A DNA stretch of 64,000 nt from Hygrophila difformis (lineage: Eukaryota; Streptophyta; Magnoliopsida; Lamiales; Acanthaceae), in NCBI GenBank assembly GCA_030278955.1, contig JAOANR010000003.1, forward strand, positions 30,829,227 through 30,893,226, read 5' to 3'. The first letter of the stretch is position 1. Every line of letters begins with the position of its first letter. Both the position numbers and the translations under genes were made by a program. The notes under the pieces are model-generated. The model was not told the DNA's origin. It did not search any database and saw only the letters and a list, made by a program, of their open reading frames with translations. Of the stretch, positions 22,732 to 34,800 are shown in pieces.

Positions 22732-23009
22732 GTTATTTTATTAAATTTGTGTTAAAAAATCCAAAAACATGATAAAAATATTAAAAATCCAATTCTTGGT
22801 GCAATTTGAGAATGATAAATTTTGGTTCGGTGTTATCTATTCGTTGGAACACGAGTATATTAAATTGAACACAAGCCAAAGAATCAATTGGAAGAAATAT
22901 CTGTATTTATTTTTATATTTACATTTTATATCCATACTTATTTATAATAATAAATAAATAACATAAAAAAAGAAAAAAGGAAATCAAAACCAAACTAATC
23001 AAATTCATT

Positions 23010-23475
23010 AGAGGTGGGGCCCACCCCTATCATCTTCCCCAAATTACATTTTGCAAAATTGAAACGGAGGCAGCATCATCTTCCGGCCACCTTCATCAAG
23101 TCCGGCCAACACCACTTCCGACCCGGCGACCTTCAGTGTCTCTCCCGTCACCAACATCTCAGGCTACTGCCGTTCTCCTTTACTCCTTCTCCGATTCACT
23201 CCGGCAGCAACCATCGTCATCTTCATCGACTCCTCAGCCCACCACCTTCAACAGCTCCCCCCATCTCCACCACCGGAAACCCCCTTCAACTCCCTCATGT
23301 CCAGATCCAAACACCCTCGCCGCTGCACCCTCATCCGACCACCTCTCTTCTATCTCCGTTCCGGCCGAGCACCGCCACCACCGTGTCCTCTTATCATCCC
23401 TTCGTTTCCAGCTCTCCACCACAGCTCCCTCACTGATTTGGGCAAAAGAAGAGAAGCCTGAATTTTTCAATTGAA
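23010..23475 (+). other. C-rich coding-like segment in the ATL3 U3
   Basis: A C-rich, G-poor island (CCGGCCACC, CACCACCGG, TCCGGCC repeats) in an otherwise AT-rich LTR, open in two overlapping frames (23014-23436 and 23136-23474). Translations are Pro/Ser/His-rich low complexity with no recognisable domain. The copy at 46341-46815 is similar but carries indels that change the frames. It looks like captured host sequence, not a gene. Confidence 0.5.
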
Positions 23476-23564
23476 ATTTCAGATACAGAACGAAGAAAAA
23501 CTGGAGAAGAAACCCATTTGAATAAAAGAGAAGAAGAAAAAAATTGAGGGAGGAAAGAGGAAGA

Positions 23565-25650
23565 AGAAGTGGTGCGGTGAAGAAGAAAAGAGGGGATGCG
23601 GTTTAATTGAGAAGAAGGAGATGCAGTGTGAGATGATGCGAAATAAAATGGAGGAAGAAAAGAGGGGATGCGGTTTAATTGAGAAGAAACAGGGAGGATG
23701 ATGCGGTATTAAAGATAAATGCGGTCTTTTAAGAAAACGATGCGGTATATACAGCATCACATAAAATAGACCTCATCTGGAGGAATATTTAAGAAAAATG
23801 CTAAGTATTGATACTCGATGCGGTTTAATGGGTACAATATTGAGAAATGCATCATATTTTGATTTTGAAATTGAGGAAAGTGGAGTGGGGCCCGCGCCTT
23901 AGTAATTGGGAGAACATGGGACATGAGGTCCCGTAACACAAAAGTATTTTGTCTTTTCTCTGTGGACTTCAGCTCCCGTCCCTTCCCGCATCACCCCCTC
24001 CATTTCCCTCTTCCCCCATTTTTGCATAAAGACCCCTCATCTTTTTGTCCTAAACCGCACCTACCCCTCATTTTCTTCTTCTAAACCGCATTGACCCCTC
24101 TTTTACACATTAAAACCGCATCTGTCTCATTCCCTTTTAACAGTTTAAACCGCATTGATTTTGAATTGGACCCACAGCTTTAGGGTTCCCACCTATAAAT
24201 ACACTCCATTTCTCCTCAGCAAAAAAAAAAAAAAGGCCACACACAGTTCTAAAGTATTTTTCTTCTATGTTCTTGGAGAGAACATGGGTTTTGGCTAGTT
24301 TACAGTAGATTTTTTTTCTTTTGTGCAATGTAGTTTAATATATTTGTTAGTTGTAGTTGTAATGTAGTTTGTAAATAGTTGTTTTTAATTTATTAGGGTA
24401 GCTATTTTCCATATTTTTACAATTTTCTAGTGTAGAAATAAATTTGAGAACACCCAAATAATGGGTTGTTCTTGAACTTTTAATGTTTTTTTTAGTTGAT
24501 GAAATACAAGAAAATGCTTCACAAATTTGGTATGGTTTTCTTACCCTTCTATTTATTTTGCTTTTCATACATTAAAATGTATTTCTTGTCTATTGTGTTA
24601 TTTTACAAAATGTATGATGGCATGAGTTGGACTTGATACACCCAAAAATATTATTCTTGTCTCATGTGGTGTTTAGAATTGCTATTTAGTACATTGACAT
24701 CATATTTTGACTTGAATATTTTAATAAAATGCATGTTTAGTGGGTTTGTAGTATATTTTATGCCTTAGAGCTCCAAATAGGGTTCTTAGGTTTTAGATAA
24801 TTTTAGGGCTGTTAGAAATAGGATTTAATGCTTTATTTTGTTTTCTTGTTCTAGATCTTCCATTTATGATCCCTTAGATAATGTAGGTGTTCTTCCTTAT
24901 TATGCTTGTAGTTCTTAGATTTTACATTATTTTTGGTAGATTAGTCTTTAAGTTTCATGTTTGTAGTTTTAGGGTTTAATACATGTTATTACCCATTGTA
25001 CATGCATATATCTTGATAACCACAAAATATTCACAAGTGTGACTGCGAGATGACACTGATGTGAAATGAATGATGTTGTCAATCTCATCTATCATAAATC
25101 GCATCAGCTTAGAAACCGCATGAACACTTGTGAGCAAAAATATGACTTATGCGAAAATTGCATGTAATTCGGTCATTGCCCATGAAGACCGCATTTCATG
25201 ATAAAAAATGGTGTTTGTTTATTTTATTCATGCGGTTTCTTGCAATTCGGTATACGCAATGCGGTTTATATTGCATTGCCCATTAAATCGAATTGCCTCC
25301 TGAAACCGCATTGTATGCATTCCGCACCCCTCATGCCTTAGTTATTTTTTCTCCTTGTCTACCAATGCGGTTTATGTCGATTCAGTTTATACCGAATTGC
25401 CTTGGTAAACCACATCACCCTCATTTTTTAAGCAATTGCCTTAGCCAAATTTGAGTAAGGGAATACCCTCATCAATTCGGTTTGTCCAATGCGGTTTATA
25501 CCGCATTGAATTGACAAACCACATTAGATGGTTTATTTCGCATCCTTGCAATGATAAATTATGGGTAAGGAAATACTTTATTCCTCATGCATATTCAATA
25601 ATGCGGTCTAGTAGATGCGGTTTATACCGCATCTAATTTAATAGACCGCA
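23565..25650. repeat. ATGCGGT/ACCGCAT repeat and palindrome cluster, left ATL3 LTR
   Basis: More than twenty copies of ATGCGGTT or its complement, in both orientations. Several form perfect dyads, for example GATGCGGT TTAT ACCGCATC near 25615 and CAATGCGGT TTAT ACCGCATTG near 25489. Near 25380 a related dyad uses ATTCGGTTTATACCGAAT. The cluster flanks the TATA box on both sides. It is also present in the right LTR. Confidence 0.85.
24194..24200 (+). promoter_or_regulatory. ATL3 LTR TATA box (left LTR)
   Basis: TATAAAT in CACCTATAAATACACTCC, followed about 30 bp later by CTCAGCAAAA, a plausible transcription start region. The same box is conserved at 47560 in the right LTR. It would give a leader of more than 2 kb before the PBS. 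Confidence 0.65.
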
Positions 25651-25895
25651 TTGACATCTCCCCTTATTTTAAAACTCCAAAAATATTATATTTTCTTGAG
25701 TTGTGTAAGTTGCATGAGTGTATTGGGCTTAGGCCCATTATATATAATTTTTATCCATTACACATCTCAAACTATTAGTGTCTAAATTATTGTGTGATTA
25801 ACACTCATATAATACCAAAAATATTCTTTTAATTTTATCTTTTCTTTTTATTTGTGTGTATGAATGGGTAATAAGGAATATCACAGATCAATGTT

Positions 25896-26032
25896 GGCAA
25901 AAAGGTCCCTTCACCGGGATAACGATTAGCTCGTCTTCTGTGTATTAATTATTGCTCGTTATTTTGCATGGTTTGATTAGAGATTGGTGGAAGCTACGGC
26001 AAAAAGGTCTCTTCACAGGGATAACGATTAGC
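25896..26032 (+). repeat. 35-bp direct repeat pair in the ATL3 leader
   Basis: GGCAAAAAGGTC...GGGATAACGATTAGC occurs at 25896-25930 and again at 25998-26032 with three mismatches. The pair recurs in the right LTR at 59398 and 59500. No known function recognised. Confidence 0.7.
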
Positions 26033-26071
26033 CACTCAGCCAATTCCTAATTAGATACAGTTCTCTTTTCC

Positions 26072-26305
26072 TTATCTTAATTTCAAAACCTGAATTCAAG
26101 CTGTAGTATTATTAAATGGGGTCGACCAACATTATTCGAGAAATATTACAGTAAGAAAATATGTGGGTTTTTCTTCCTTTCATAGACAAAAATGAGCTGA
26201 ATGACGGCGATCACCGTCACTTGGAATTCCTTTCTGTCTAAAAATCATTCCATCTGGAATAATTGGGAACTGGATAGCAGATGTTTGCAGTCCGGATAAC
26301 CCCAG
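26072..26305. other. 234-bp segment present only in the left ATL3 LTR
   Basis: Flanked by TTAT at 26072 and 26306; the right LTR has a single TTAT at 59574-59577 with this segment missing. There are no terminal inverted repeats, so a microhomology deletion in the right LTR is more likely than an insertion in the left. Confidence 0.65.
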
Positions 26306-27340
26306 TTATTTCTGGCACTCTTTTTTAGCCAAATTCTTCTTTTCTCAAGGCTAATCCATCTTTGTGTATCAAATTCTGTCTAATCCCACCATATATTTTG
26401 GGGTGTTTTATTTTATCTTCTCTTATACATGTATGCATGATATTATTATGTAGATATTGTGGTCATATTATTTTGGGGATCCTTCTCCTTGGACATAGAA
26501 GTCTTGATCTAAATCAGATGTTGAATAATAAATTTCCACAAAAATAACTTTATAAAATCCGGATCTGAGTAAGGGATAAATTTCACAGTTATGACTAAAT
26601 CATCTTCTACTGGGGGTTGATTTTGAGAATTTAGAAGCAGAGTCAGCGATTAGGTCTCACCTAGACTGATAGGATCTGTGTTTTAATTGAGAGTCTAGTA
26701 TCTGTGTAGGGAATGATTTTCAAATATCAGTTGTTTTCTCAAAATTGTTGTGTGTTGGAAATCTTATATTAAGTATCGCATCAAGTCAGAGTCTACTTAG
26801 AATCAGATGAGATGTGATAAATAATACTAGAGGAACAACCTGTAGGCCTTGGTTAATTTCTAAGGTAGGGTTGAGTATTCTTTCAACTACTATCTTCTCC
26901 CACCAATGCCTAAAATTGATTCTTGAGTGAGTACATCCGGAGTAGATCTTCACGGGTCTGTTCCATTCAGTTTGTATCTCATAACTGACCAGATGTTATA
27001 AGCCATGTGGCTTACTGATAGTTGGGAGGTTCTAAATGTAATACCCCGAATTTTTATCAACGCCCAAAGGAATAAAATTTATTCCGATCAATGTTGAAAT
27101 ATTTCCGAGAAGAAGAAAATAATTTATCACAATAAATTATTGCTCGGATATGAAACGCCGATAGATTTAAATTCAAAATGGAATAAAAGAGGGAAAGGAA
27201 GCCCGAAGACATTCCATGAATTGAGTAAAAATAATTGGAGTTAAGTTCATGAAGGAAAAGAATTTTAATTCCAAGAACCCGTGAAGTCGGAAGAAATTTA
27301 ATGATACAATCGCAATCAATCAATCGGTCAATAAGTCGCG

Positions 27341-27379
27341 CAACTTCGGGGACGAAGTTGATTCTTAAGGAGGGTAGAT
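27341..27379 (+). other. Terminal hairpin and PPT fossil inside the TEK2 5' LTR
   Basis: Perfect CAACTTCG / CGAAGTTG stem with GGGA loop (27341-27360), then ATTCTTAAGGAGGGTAGAT and TGTAATACC at 27380. The copy in the 3' LTR is at 32124-32162. This is the same module that stands at the real TEK1 terminus. Confidence 0.8.
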
Positions 27380-28435
27380 TGTAATACCATAGAAATTGCC
27401 CGAAATATATATATGAATTTATATTTTTGATTAATTCACTAAGTAGATTTTTAATCAAATCTATATATATTTATATGTTCAAATATTTGCTTAAAGATTA
27501 ATATATTATTTTCTAAAAAAAAAAAAAACATACTTTGAAAAATTATATATATATTTGTCTTTTCAAATAAATATATGGATTTCAATATCAAGTGTAATAA
27601 GTATATGGTTCTTAGAATATTTTAAATCCATATACAAGTTTATATACACATATATATACCTTGGTCTTGAAATAATCTTTCCAAACATGTACACATGTAT
27701 ATACATGAATATATTTACATGTTTAAATTATAATGAGAATTATCTATTTTATATATATCCTTGATTAATCATTCTACCCATATTTTTTATTATGGAATTA
27801 TTCTAGAATGCCATAATATAATTGGGAATGATTTGGCTATTGTTTGAAATTGTAGGGTGGAATATTAATCATATCTTGTCATTTTCAAATAAAGAATATA
27901 TTCCTTTTTGGAGCTATGTATGACTTACAAGATCACTTTTAATTATATGCTAGCTTATTTTGGTATATATTGTTATTATTATTATTTATTATAATATTAT
28001 AATTATTATTATTGTTACCATTGTCAAGATTGGGTAATGGGATTGTTAGTTAGTGGATAAGTTTTTTTTTTTTTCTAATAGGCAATTACATTAAGACTTT
28101 TGAAAACTTAACATAATAATAATAATTAAAAAAATATGCATTCCCATTAATGGATGACCCTTTCTTATGAGAATGAGGTAAGAGACATTATTGGTGTAAT
28201 ACCCGAGAAATCGCCATCGAAAATTTAAATCCAAAAATAAAGAATTGAATTTAAATTATTAAAACCGAAATAATTCCGAGAGAGCGGAATTTATTATTTA
28301 TCGGAAGATAGCAACTCGAAACGAGTCTATCGAATTGTCCCAACGATCACGGATAATTCCCACATTATGATTTTTATTTTTGTAGATAAGGAATCTTAAT
28401 ATTAAAAAAAAAAAAAAAAAAAATAATTAAAAGTT

Positions 28436-28495
28436 ACTGTAGCATGTGCGGCTACTGTAGCACTACTGTAGCACTACTGTAGCAGCACATGCTAT
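28436..28495 (+). repeat. CTACTGTAGCA tandem repeat in the TEK2 LTR
   Basis: About four short units of CTACTGTAGCA with flanking AGCATGTGC / GCACATGCT arms that form an inverted repeat. Repeated at 33209-33268 in the 3' LTR, after an A-rich tract. Confidence 0.7.
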
Positions 28496-30100
28496 TGTCG
28501 GATTTTGTCCCTTTTTGTGCCCAAAATACATCCCCAAACACCCATTTATCAGCCATCCACACCCTTTCTTCATCCCAAAAACTCTCCCAAAATCAAAAAC
28601 ACAAAGCTTTACCTTCCGGCGACTTTCCGGCGAACTTCCGGCGACTTTCCGGCAACCAAATCCGACCAAGGAAGTATGTAGATCAAGGATTGCAAGCTTT
28701 GGATTGTTGGTAAGATGTAAATCAAGTTTCCTTATTGTTTTAAGATCACAACCATCATCCTAAACTTACGAATCTTCATATTCAAACACAAATCGGAGCC
28801 AAAGGAAGAATAATCGGGTGGAGGAGATTCGTTCGTGACATCCCGTGGATTCCGGACGACCCCGTGACCTCCTAAACATCATCCCCACTGTAAGTTAACC
28901 TTACTATGGTTTTGGGTGACTTAAAATGCAACCAAACATAGAGATTCAACTCAAGAAAGTTAATAAAAATCTGTCAACAAGAGAAACCCTCAACGCAGCG
29001 TTTTCGTATGAATTTTTCGAACCTCTAAAGCTGCTCAAACAATAAAACTCAAAACATGAAAAGTGTTCCTAAGACTTTGATTTAGCTTCTGTAAAAATTT
29101 TGGAATTTTTCATGATGTTTTGAAACCTGAAACCAACCCAAAACCGAAGAGTATTAAATCTGAATCTTAGAACTTTGGCAGATTTCACTCTCAATCTTGT
29201 TGGTTATTTTGACCATGGATCTAGGCCGATCTAGGATTGGTGTTGAACATGAAAGTTGTAGATCTATGAGTTTAGAACATTACTGTAAGTTTTTAGAATT
29301 TTTCGTTGAGATTTGAGCCTCCGAATCTGAGCCGATCCGATCTGCGTTAGTACCAATGTCAAGAACCTTGACAGATTTCTTAACCGAACTTGATGAGCAT
29401 ATTTCTATTACTTCGAGTGTTCAAACCTGAAAACTCAAAACTAAGATTTTGATCCAAAGATCTTAAGCTATATTGTGTAAAAATTTCAGAAATTTTCATC
29501 AAGTTTTGATACCCCAAAACGTGTCGGACATATTCTGCGTTTTTAAGAATTGTCAAAGGATGACAGATTTCATAACCGATCTTGAGGAGCTTATTCCTAT
29601 CATTTCTAGCCCGAACCAATCTTTGAGTTCTAAACAAAAGTTGTTGGAAATCAAGTCTAGTATGTGCCTGTAAAATTTCAGAATTTTTGGAGTCCATTTG
29701 ATATGTCAAATAGTCAAATCTTTGAGACGGTGTCAAACCTGAATCCTGGCAGCATACTATTTGAGTAGAAAACTCGATTTTTGACATGCTTCCCATCGTT
29801 TTTCCGAAAAACTTAAAACACGAAAGTTGTTCGTTGGGATGTTTTTGAGCTACTGTACAAATTTCAGAACAATCGCCTAAGAAATGGATTTTTAAAGCAA
29901 AAAGGCGCAAACTGTGACGCCAAATGATTTTTAAATCAAAGAGATTTTGAAATTTCTAAACAAATGGGCGAGACGTTGAAATACGATATATCTATACTTT
30001 TGAAAAATCCCGTTACACCAAATAAAAACATTTTCTTAAAAGAATTCTTTTGAAACATTGGGGACTTGTGACCAAGTTTGACATCATCAATATGATTCAT

Positions 30101-30245
30101 GCGGGTTTGATTCCCAATGATGTATTTGAGTTCTTGCGGGTTAGATTCCCCAAGGGCGATTGTATGTTTTCCTGCGGGTTAGATTCCCCAGGATGTATTG
30201 AGTTCTTGCGGGTTAGATTCCCCAAGGGCGATTGTATGATTTCCT
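30101..30245 (+). repeat. GCGGGTT-GATTCCC minisatellite in the TEK2 5' LTR
   Basis: Four units carrying GCGGGTTTGATTCCC or GCGGGTTAGATTCCCC with variable spacers. They are related to the ten-unit array in each TEK3 LTR but with one base changed in the B-box-like core. The TEK2 3' LTR lacks this array at the same position. Confidence 0.75.
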
Positions 30246-30339
30246 GCGGAAATATTGGTTATGAGGATTGCGGTCACAAGAGCCCTGGTGAATGGTGAAC
30301 TATAAAAGAAACGAAAAATATTTTGAGAAATGATACTTT

Positions 30340-30465
30340 TGAAATTGGCTGAGGCCGCCGGATCACCGGCTAAATGATACTTTTGAAATTGGCTGAGGCC
30401 GCCGGATCACCGGCTAACTGTTACTATTGATATTGGCTGCGGCCGCCGGATCACCGGCTAAATGA
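30340..30465 (+). repeat. GCGGCCGCCGG minisatellite in the TEK2 5' LTR
   Basis: Three units of about 44 bp (ATTGGCTGCGGCCGCCGG, ATCACCGGCTAA and an AT spacer). The 3' LTR has four at 35110-35325. TEK1 and TEK4 have a single related block near 22000 and 63470. Confidence 0.75.
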
Positions 30466-30971
30466 TATATTGTTGAGATGATGGCGTAACGGGAAGAATT
30501 TTTAAAAGCTCAAACATCTTTTTACTAAATTTAATTAAAGGCTTTGAAACCCCTAACCCATGCTATGTGTTAACTTACTCAGCGCGTTTTTGCTGACCCA
30601 AACCATATATCTCCTTTTTCTTACAGAGTACGAAGAATATGCATCGTCATATGCATACATGGGAACATTTGGGGAAATCTCTATTTAAAATCCCTGCATT
30701 AATTACGACTTGCATGAACGGGACTGTTTAACCCGTGTTTTGGCCATGTCGGCCCTTATACATTATTTCCGCTGCACAAAGTAAAATTTCCGCTGCAACT
30801 TTGATGTATTATTATCTTTAAATTATCTATGAATGGGTTGTTTGAATATTTTAAATTCTGAAAAACCATAGCCTTGCATCTCTTTAGTGAGCTCGGAGAA
30901 ACCGTGTCTCGCTAGGGAGGTGTGGCGGTGGCATCCCGGCCTGGGTTACCAAAATCCGGGGTGTTACAGTT

Positions 30972-30985
30972 TGGTATCAGAGCCC
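30972..30985 (+). other. TEK2 primer-binding site (initiator tRNA-Met)
   Basis: TGGTATCAGAGCCC starts three bases after the 5' LTR. It matches the complement of the 3' end of plant initiator tRNA-Met, the usual primer of chromoviruses. Confidence 0.92.
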
Positions 30986-31630
30986 AGACTATTTTAAAAC
31001 TACTATTTTAAAGAGCCCGGAATATTTTAAAACTACTATTTTAAAGAGCCCGTAATATTTTTAAACTATTATTTCCAAGTATTATTATTTTTAAAGTTAT
31101 CATTTCTAAACTAGTAGTATATTTCAAAGAGCCCAATTATTATTTTGAAGTTAAAGCCCAAATTTTTAGCCCAAAAAAATTTTTTTTTGAAGCCCAAGAA
31201 ATTATTTTGGCCCAATAGCCTTGTTTTTATTTAAAGCCCAAATAATTTATTTCATTCGGCCCAATATAGTGGCCCAAACCTTTTATCCTTATTTTAATCT
31301 ATCCATGGAATAAATTTATTTTTAAAACCCATGGATAAATAAATGCATGCATAAAATTTTTTTTTTTGGGGGGATCACATATGCATATGCATACATAAAT
31401 ATTGCACTAACCTTTTTTATGTGAATTATCGGTAATAAGAAACACTCCTACCTTAGAACTCGACATGATCTTGACTTAGGAGCGCCACCTTAAGACTAAC
31501 CTTGCCTTAGTCCTAGATCTTGATTCACTTAGGAACTCATCTTCGCGTGCTTCTAGAATGACACCTAGAAGAATACTGAGGAAGGATCATATGCAATGAT
31601 ACCCAAACATGGTTGTGAAAAATACATAGG

Positions 31631-31670
31631 CAGTTATGGGGACATAACTGTAATCTTAAGGGGGGAAGGA
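31631..31670 (+). other. TEK2 first terminal hairpin and polypurine tract
   Basis: CAGTTATG / CATAACTG stem with GGGA loop (31631-31650), then AATCTTAAGGGGGGAAGGA and a relic LTR start TGTAATACC at 31671. Confidence 0.8.
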
Positions 31671-31777
31671 TGTAATACCCCGTAAGGATGCATAAGCATT
31701 TATTTTTGAAACCCGAATAGTTTGTATCCCAAGTAAACAAAAGAACCCTAACTCTTCGCGCGAGAAAAGCCGAAGCA

Positions 31778-31816
31778 CAACTTCGAGGACGAAGTTGATT
31801 CTTAAGGGGGGGAGGA
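31778..31816 (+). other. TEK2 second terminal hairpin and polypurine tract
   Basis: CAACTTCG / CGAAGTTG stem with AGGA loop (31778-31797), then TTCTTAAGGGGGGGAGGA abutting the 3' LTR at 31817. Confidence 0.85.
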
Positions 31817-34800
31817 TGTAATACCCCGAATTTTTATCAACGCCCAAAGGAATAAAATTTATTCCGATCAATGTTGAAATATTTCCGAGAAGAAGAAAAT
31901 AATTTATCACAATAAATTATTGCTCGGATATGAAACGCCGATAGATTTAAATTCAAAATGGAATAAAAGAGGGAAAGGAAGCCCGAAGACATTCCATGAA
32001 TTGAGTAAAAAAATAATTGGAGTTAAGTTCATGAAGGAAAAGAATTTTAATTCCAAGAACCCGTGAAGTCGGAAGAAATTTAATGATACAATCGCAATCA
32101 ATCAATCGGTCAATAAGTCGGCGCAACTTCGGGGACGAAGTTGATTCTAAAGGAGGGTAGATTGTAATACCATAGAAATTGCCCGAAATATATATATGAA
32201 TATATATTTTTTTTATTAATTCACTAAGTAGATTTTTAGTCAAATCTATATATATTTATATGTTCAAATATTTGCTTAAAGATTAGTATATTATTTTCTA
32301 CAAAACATACTTTGAAAAATTATATATATATTTGTCTTTTCAAATAAATATATGGATTTCAATATCAAGTGTAATAAGTTTATGGTTCATAGAATATTTT
32401 AAATCCATATACAAGTTTATATACACATATATATACCTTGGTTTTGAAATAATCTTTCCAAACATGTACACATGTATATACATGAATATATTTACATGTT
32501 TAAATTATAATGAGAATTATCTATTTTCTATATATCCTTGATTAATCATTCTACCCATATTTTTTATTATGGAATTATTCTAGAATGCCATAATATTATT
32601 GGGAATAATTTGACTATGGTTTGAAATTGTAGGGTGGAATATTAATCATATCTTGTCATTTTCAAATAAGGAATATATTCCTTTTTGGAGCTATGTATGA
32701 CTTACAAGATCACTTTTAATTATATGCTAGCTTATTTTGGTATATATTGTTATTATTATTATTTATTATAGTATTATAATTATTATTATTGTTACCATTG
32801 TCAAGATTGGGTAATGGGATTGTTAGTTAGTGGATAAGTTTTTTTTTTTCTAATAGGCAATTACATTAAGACTTTTGAAAACTTAACATAATAATAATTA
32901 AAAAAATATGCATTCCCATTAATGGATGACCCTTTCTTATGAGAATGAGGTAAGAGACATTATTGGTGTAATACCCGAGAAATCGCCATCGAAAATTTAA
33001 ATCCAAAAATAAAGAATTGAATTTAAATTATTAAAACCGAAATAATTCCGAGAGAGCGGAATTTATTATTTATCGGAAGATAACAACTCGAAACGAGTTT
33101 ATCGAATTGTCCCAACAATCACGGATAATTCCCACATTATGATTTTTATTTTTGTAGAGAAGGAATCTTAATATTAAAAAAAAAAATAAAAAAAAATAAT
33201 TAAAAGTTACTGTAGCATGTGCGGCTACTGTAGCACTACTGTAGCACTACTGTAGCAGCACATGCTATTGTCGGATTTTGTCCCTTTTTGTGCCCAAAAT
33301 ACATCCCCAAACACCCATTTATCAGCCATCCACACCCTTTCTTCATCCCAAAAACTCTCCCAAAATCAAAAACACAAAGCTTTACCTTCCGGCGACTTTC
33401 CGGCGAACTTCCGGCGACTTTCCGGCAACCAAATCCGACCAAGGAAGTATGTAGATCAAGGATTGCAAGCTTTGGATTGTTGGTAAGATGTAAATCAAGT
33501 TTCCTTATTGTTTTAAGATCATAACCCTTATCCTAAACTTACGAATCTTCATATTCAAACACAAATCGGAGCCAAAGGAAGAATAAATCGGGTGGAGGAG
33601 ATTCGTTCGTGACATCCCGTGGATTCCGGACGACCCCGTGACCTCCTAAACATCATCCCCACTGTAAGTTAACCTTACTATGGTTTTGGGTGACTTAAAA
33701 TGCAACCAAACATAGAGATTCAACTCAAGAAAGTTAATAAAAATCTGTCAACAAGAGAAACCCTCAACGCAGCGTTTTCGTATGAATTTTTCGAACCTCT
33801 AAAGCTGCTCAAACAATAAAACTCAAAACATTAAAAGTGTTCCTAAGACTTTGATTTAGCTTCTGTAAAAATTTTGGAATTTTTCATGATGTTTTGAAAC
33901 CTGAAACCAACCCAAAACCGAAGAGTATTAAATCTGAATCTTAGAACTTTGGCAGATTTCACTCTCAATCTTGTTGGTTATTTTGACCATGGATCTAGGC
34001 CGATCTAGGATTGGTGTTGAACATGAAAGTTGTAGATCTATGAGTTTAGAACATTACTGTAAGTTTTTAGAATTTTTCGTTGAGATTTGAGCCTCCGAAT
34101 CTGAGCCGATCCGATCTGCGTTAGTACCAATGTCAAGAACCTTGACAGATTTCTTAACCGAACTTGATGAGCATATTTCTATTACTTCGAGTGTTCAAAC
34201 CTGAAAACTCAAAACTAAGATTTTGATCCAAAGATCTTAAGCTATATTGTGTAAAAATTTCAGAAATTTTCATCAAGTTTTGATACCCCAAAACGTGTCG
34301 GACATATTCTGCGTTTTTAAGAATTGTCAAAGGATGACAGATTTCATAACCGATCTTGAGGAGCTTATTCCTATCATTTCTAGCCCGAACCAATCTTTGA
34401 GTTCTAAACAAAAGTTGTTGGAAATCAAGTCTAGTATGTGCCTGTAAAATTTCAGAATTTTTGAAGTCCATTTGATATGTCAAATAGTCAAATCTTTGAG
34501 AGGTGTCAAACCTGAATCCTGGCAGCTTACTATTTGAGTAGAAAACTCGATTTTTGACATGCTTCCCATCGTTTTTCCGAAAAACTTAAAACACGAAAGT
34601 TGTTCATTGGGATGTTTTTGAGATGCTGTACAAATTTCAGATCAATCGCCTAAGAAATGGATTTTTAAACCAAAAAGGCGCAAACTGTGACGCCAAATGA
34701 TTTTTAAATCGAAAGAGATTTTGAAATTCGAAACAAACGGTCGAGACGTTGAAATACGATATATCTATACTTTTGAAAAATCCCGTTACACCAAATAAAA

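Larger units (their letters stand above)
27037..30968 (+). repeat. TEK2 5' LTR, 3932 bp, mosaic
   Basis: Starts TGTAATACC at 27037 and ends GGTGTTACA at 30968. Inside are two more PPT-adjacent or LTR-like starts: TGTAATACC at 27380 (preceded by a hairpin and PPT) and at 28195. From 28195 onward it resembles a complete Tekay LTR in size (2774 bp) and content. The first 1158 bp are therefore extra modules joined in front. Confidence 0.88.
30969..31816 (+). other. TEK2 internal region, noncoding
   Basis: 848 bp between the LTRs. It starts with the PBS, then a repeated AGAGCCCGGAATATTTTAAA-type sequence, many GCCCAA words, a segment near 31440-31560 related to the TEK3 internal region, and two terminal modules. 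No ORF with similarity to gag or pol. Confidence 0.8.

Noticed and set aside
23014..23436. Pro/Ser/His-rich ORF as a host gene
   Set aside because: Low complexity, lies within an LTR, and the frame is not conserved in the copy at 46348.
25896..26032. GGGATAAC words resembling a homing-endonuclease site or large-subunit rRNA
   Set aside because: Only about 8-10 bases match and the context does not, so it is reported simply as a direct repeat.
27037..28194. Separate nested element at the start of the TEK2 LTR
   Set aside because: The block occurs identically in both LTRs and the CTAAA duplication flanks the whole, so it was part of the LTR when TEK2 inserted.
28463..28763. Short ORFs in the TEK2 LTR (also at 33236-33524)
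   Set aside because: They fall in LTR leader sequence, overlap on both strands, and have no known domain.
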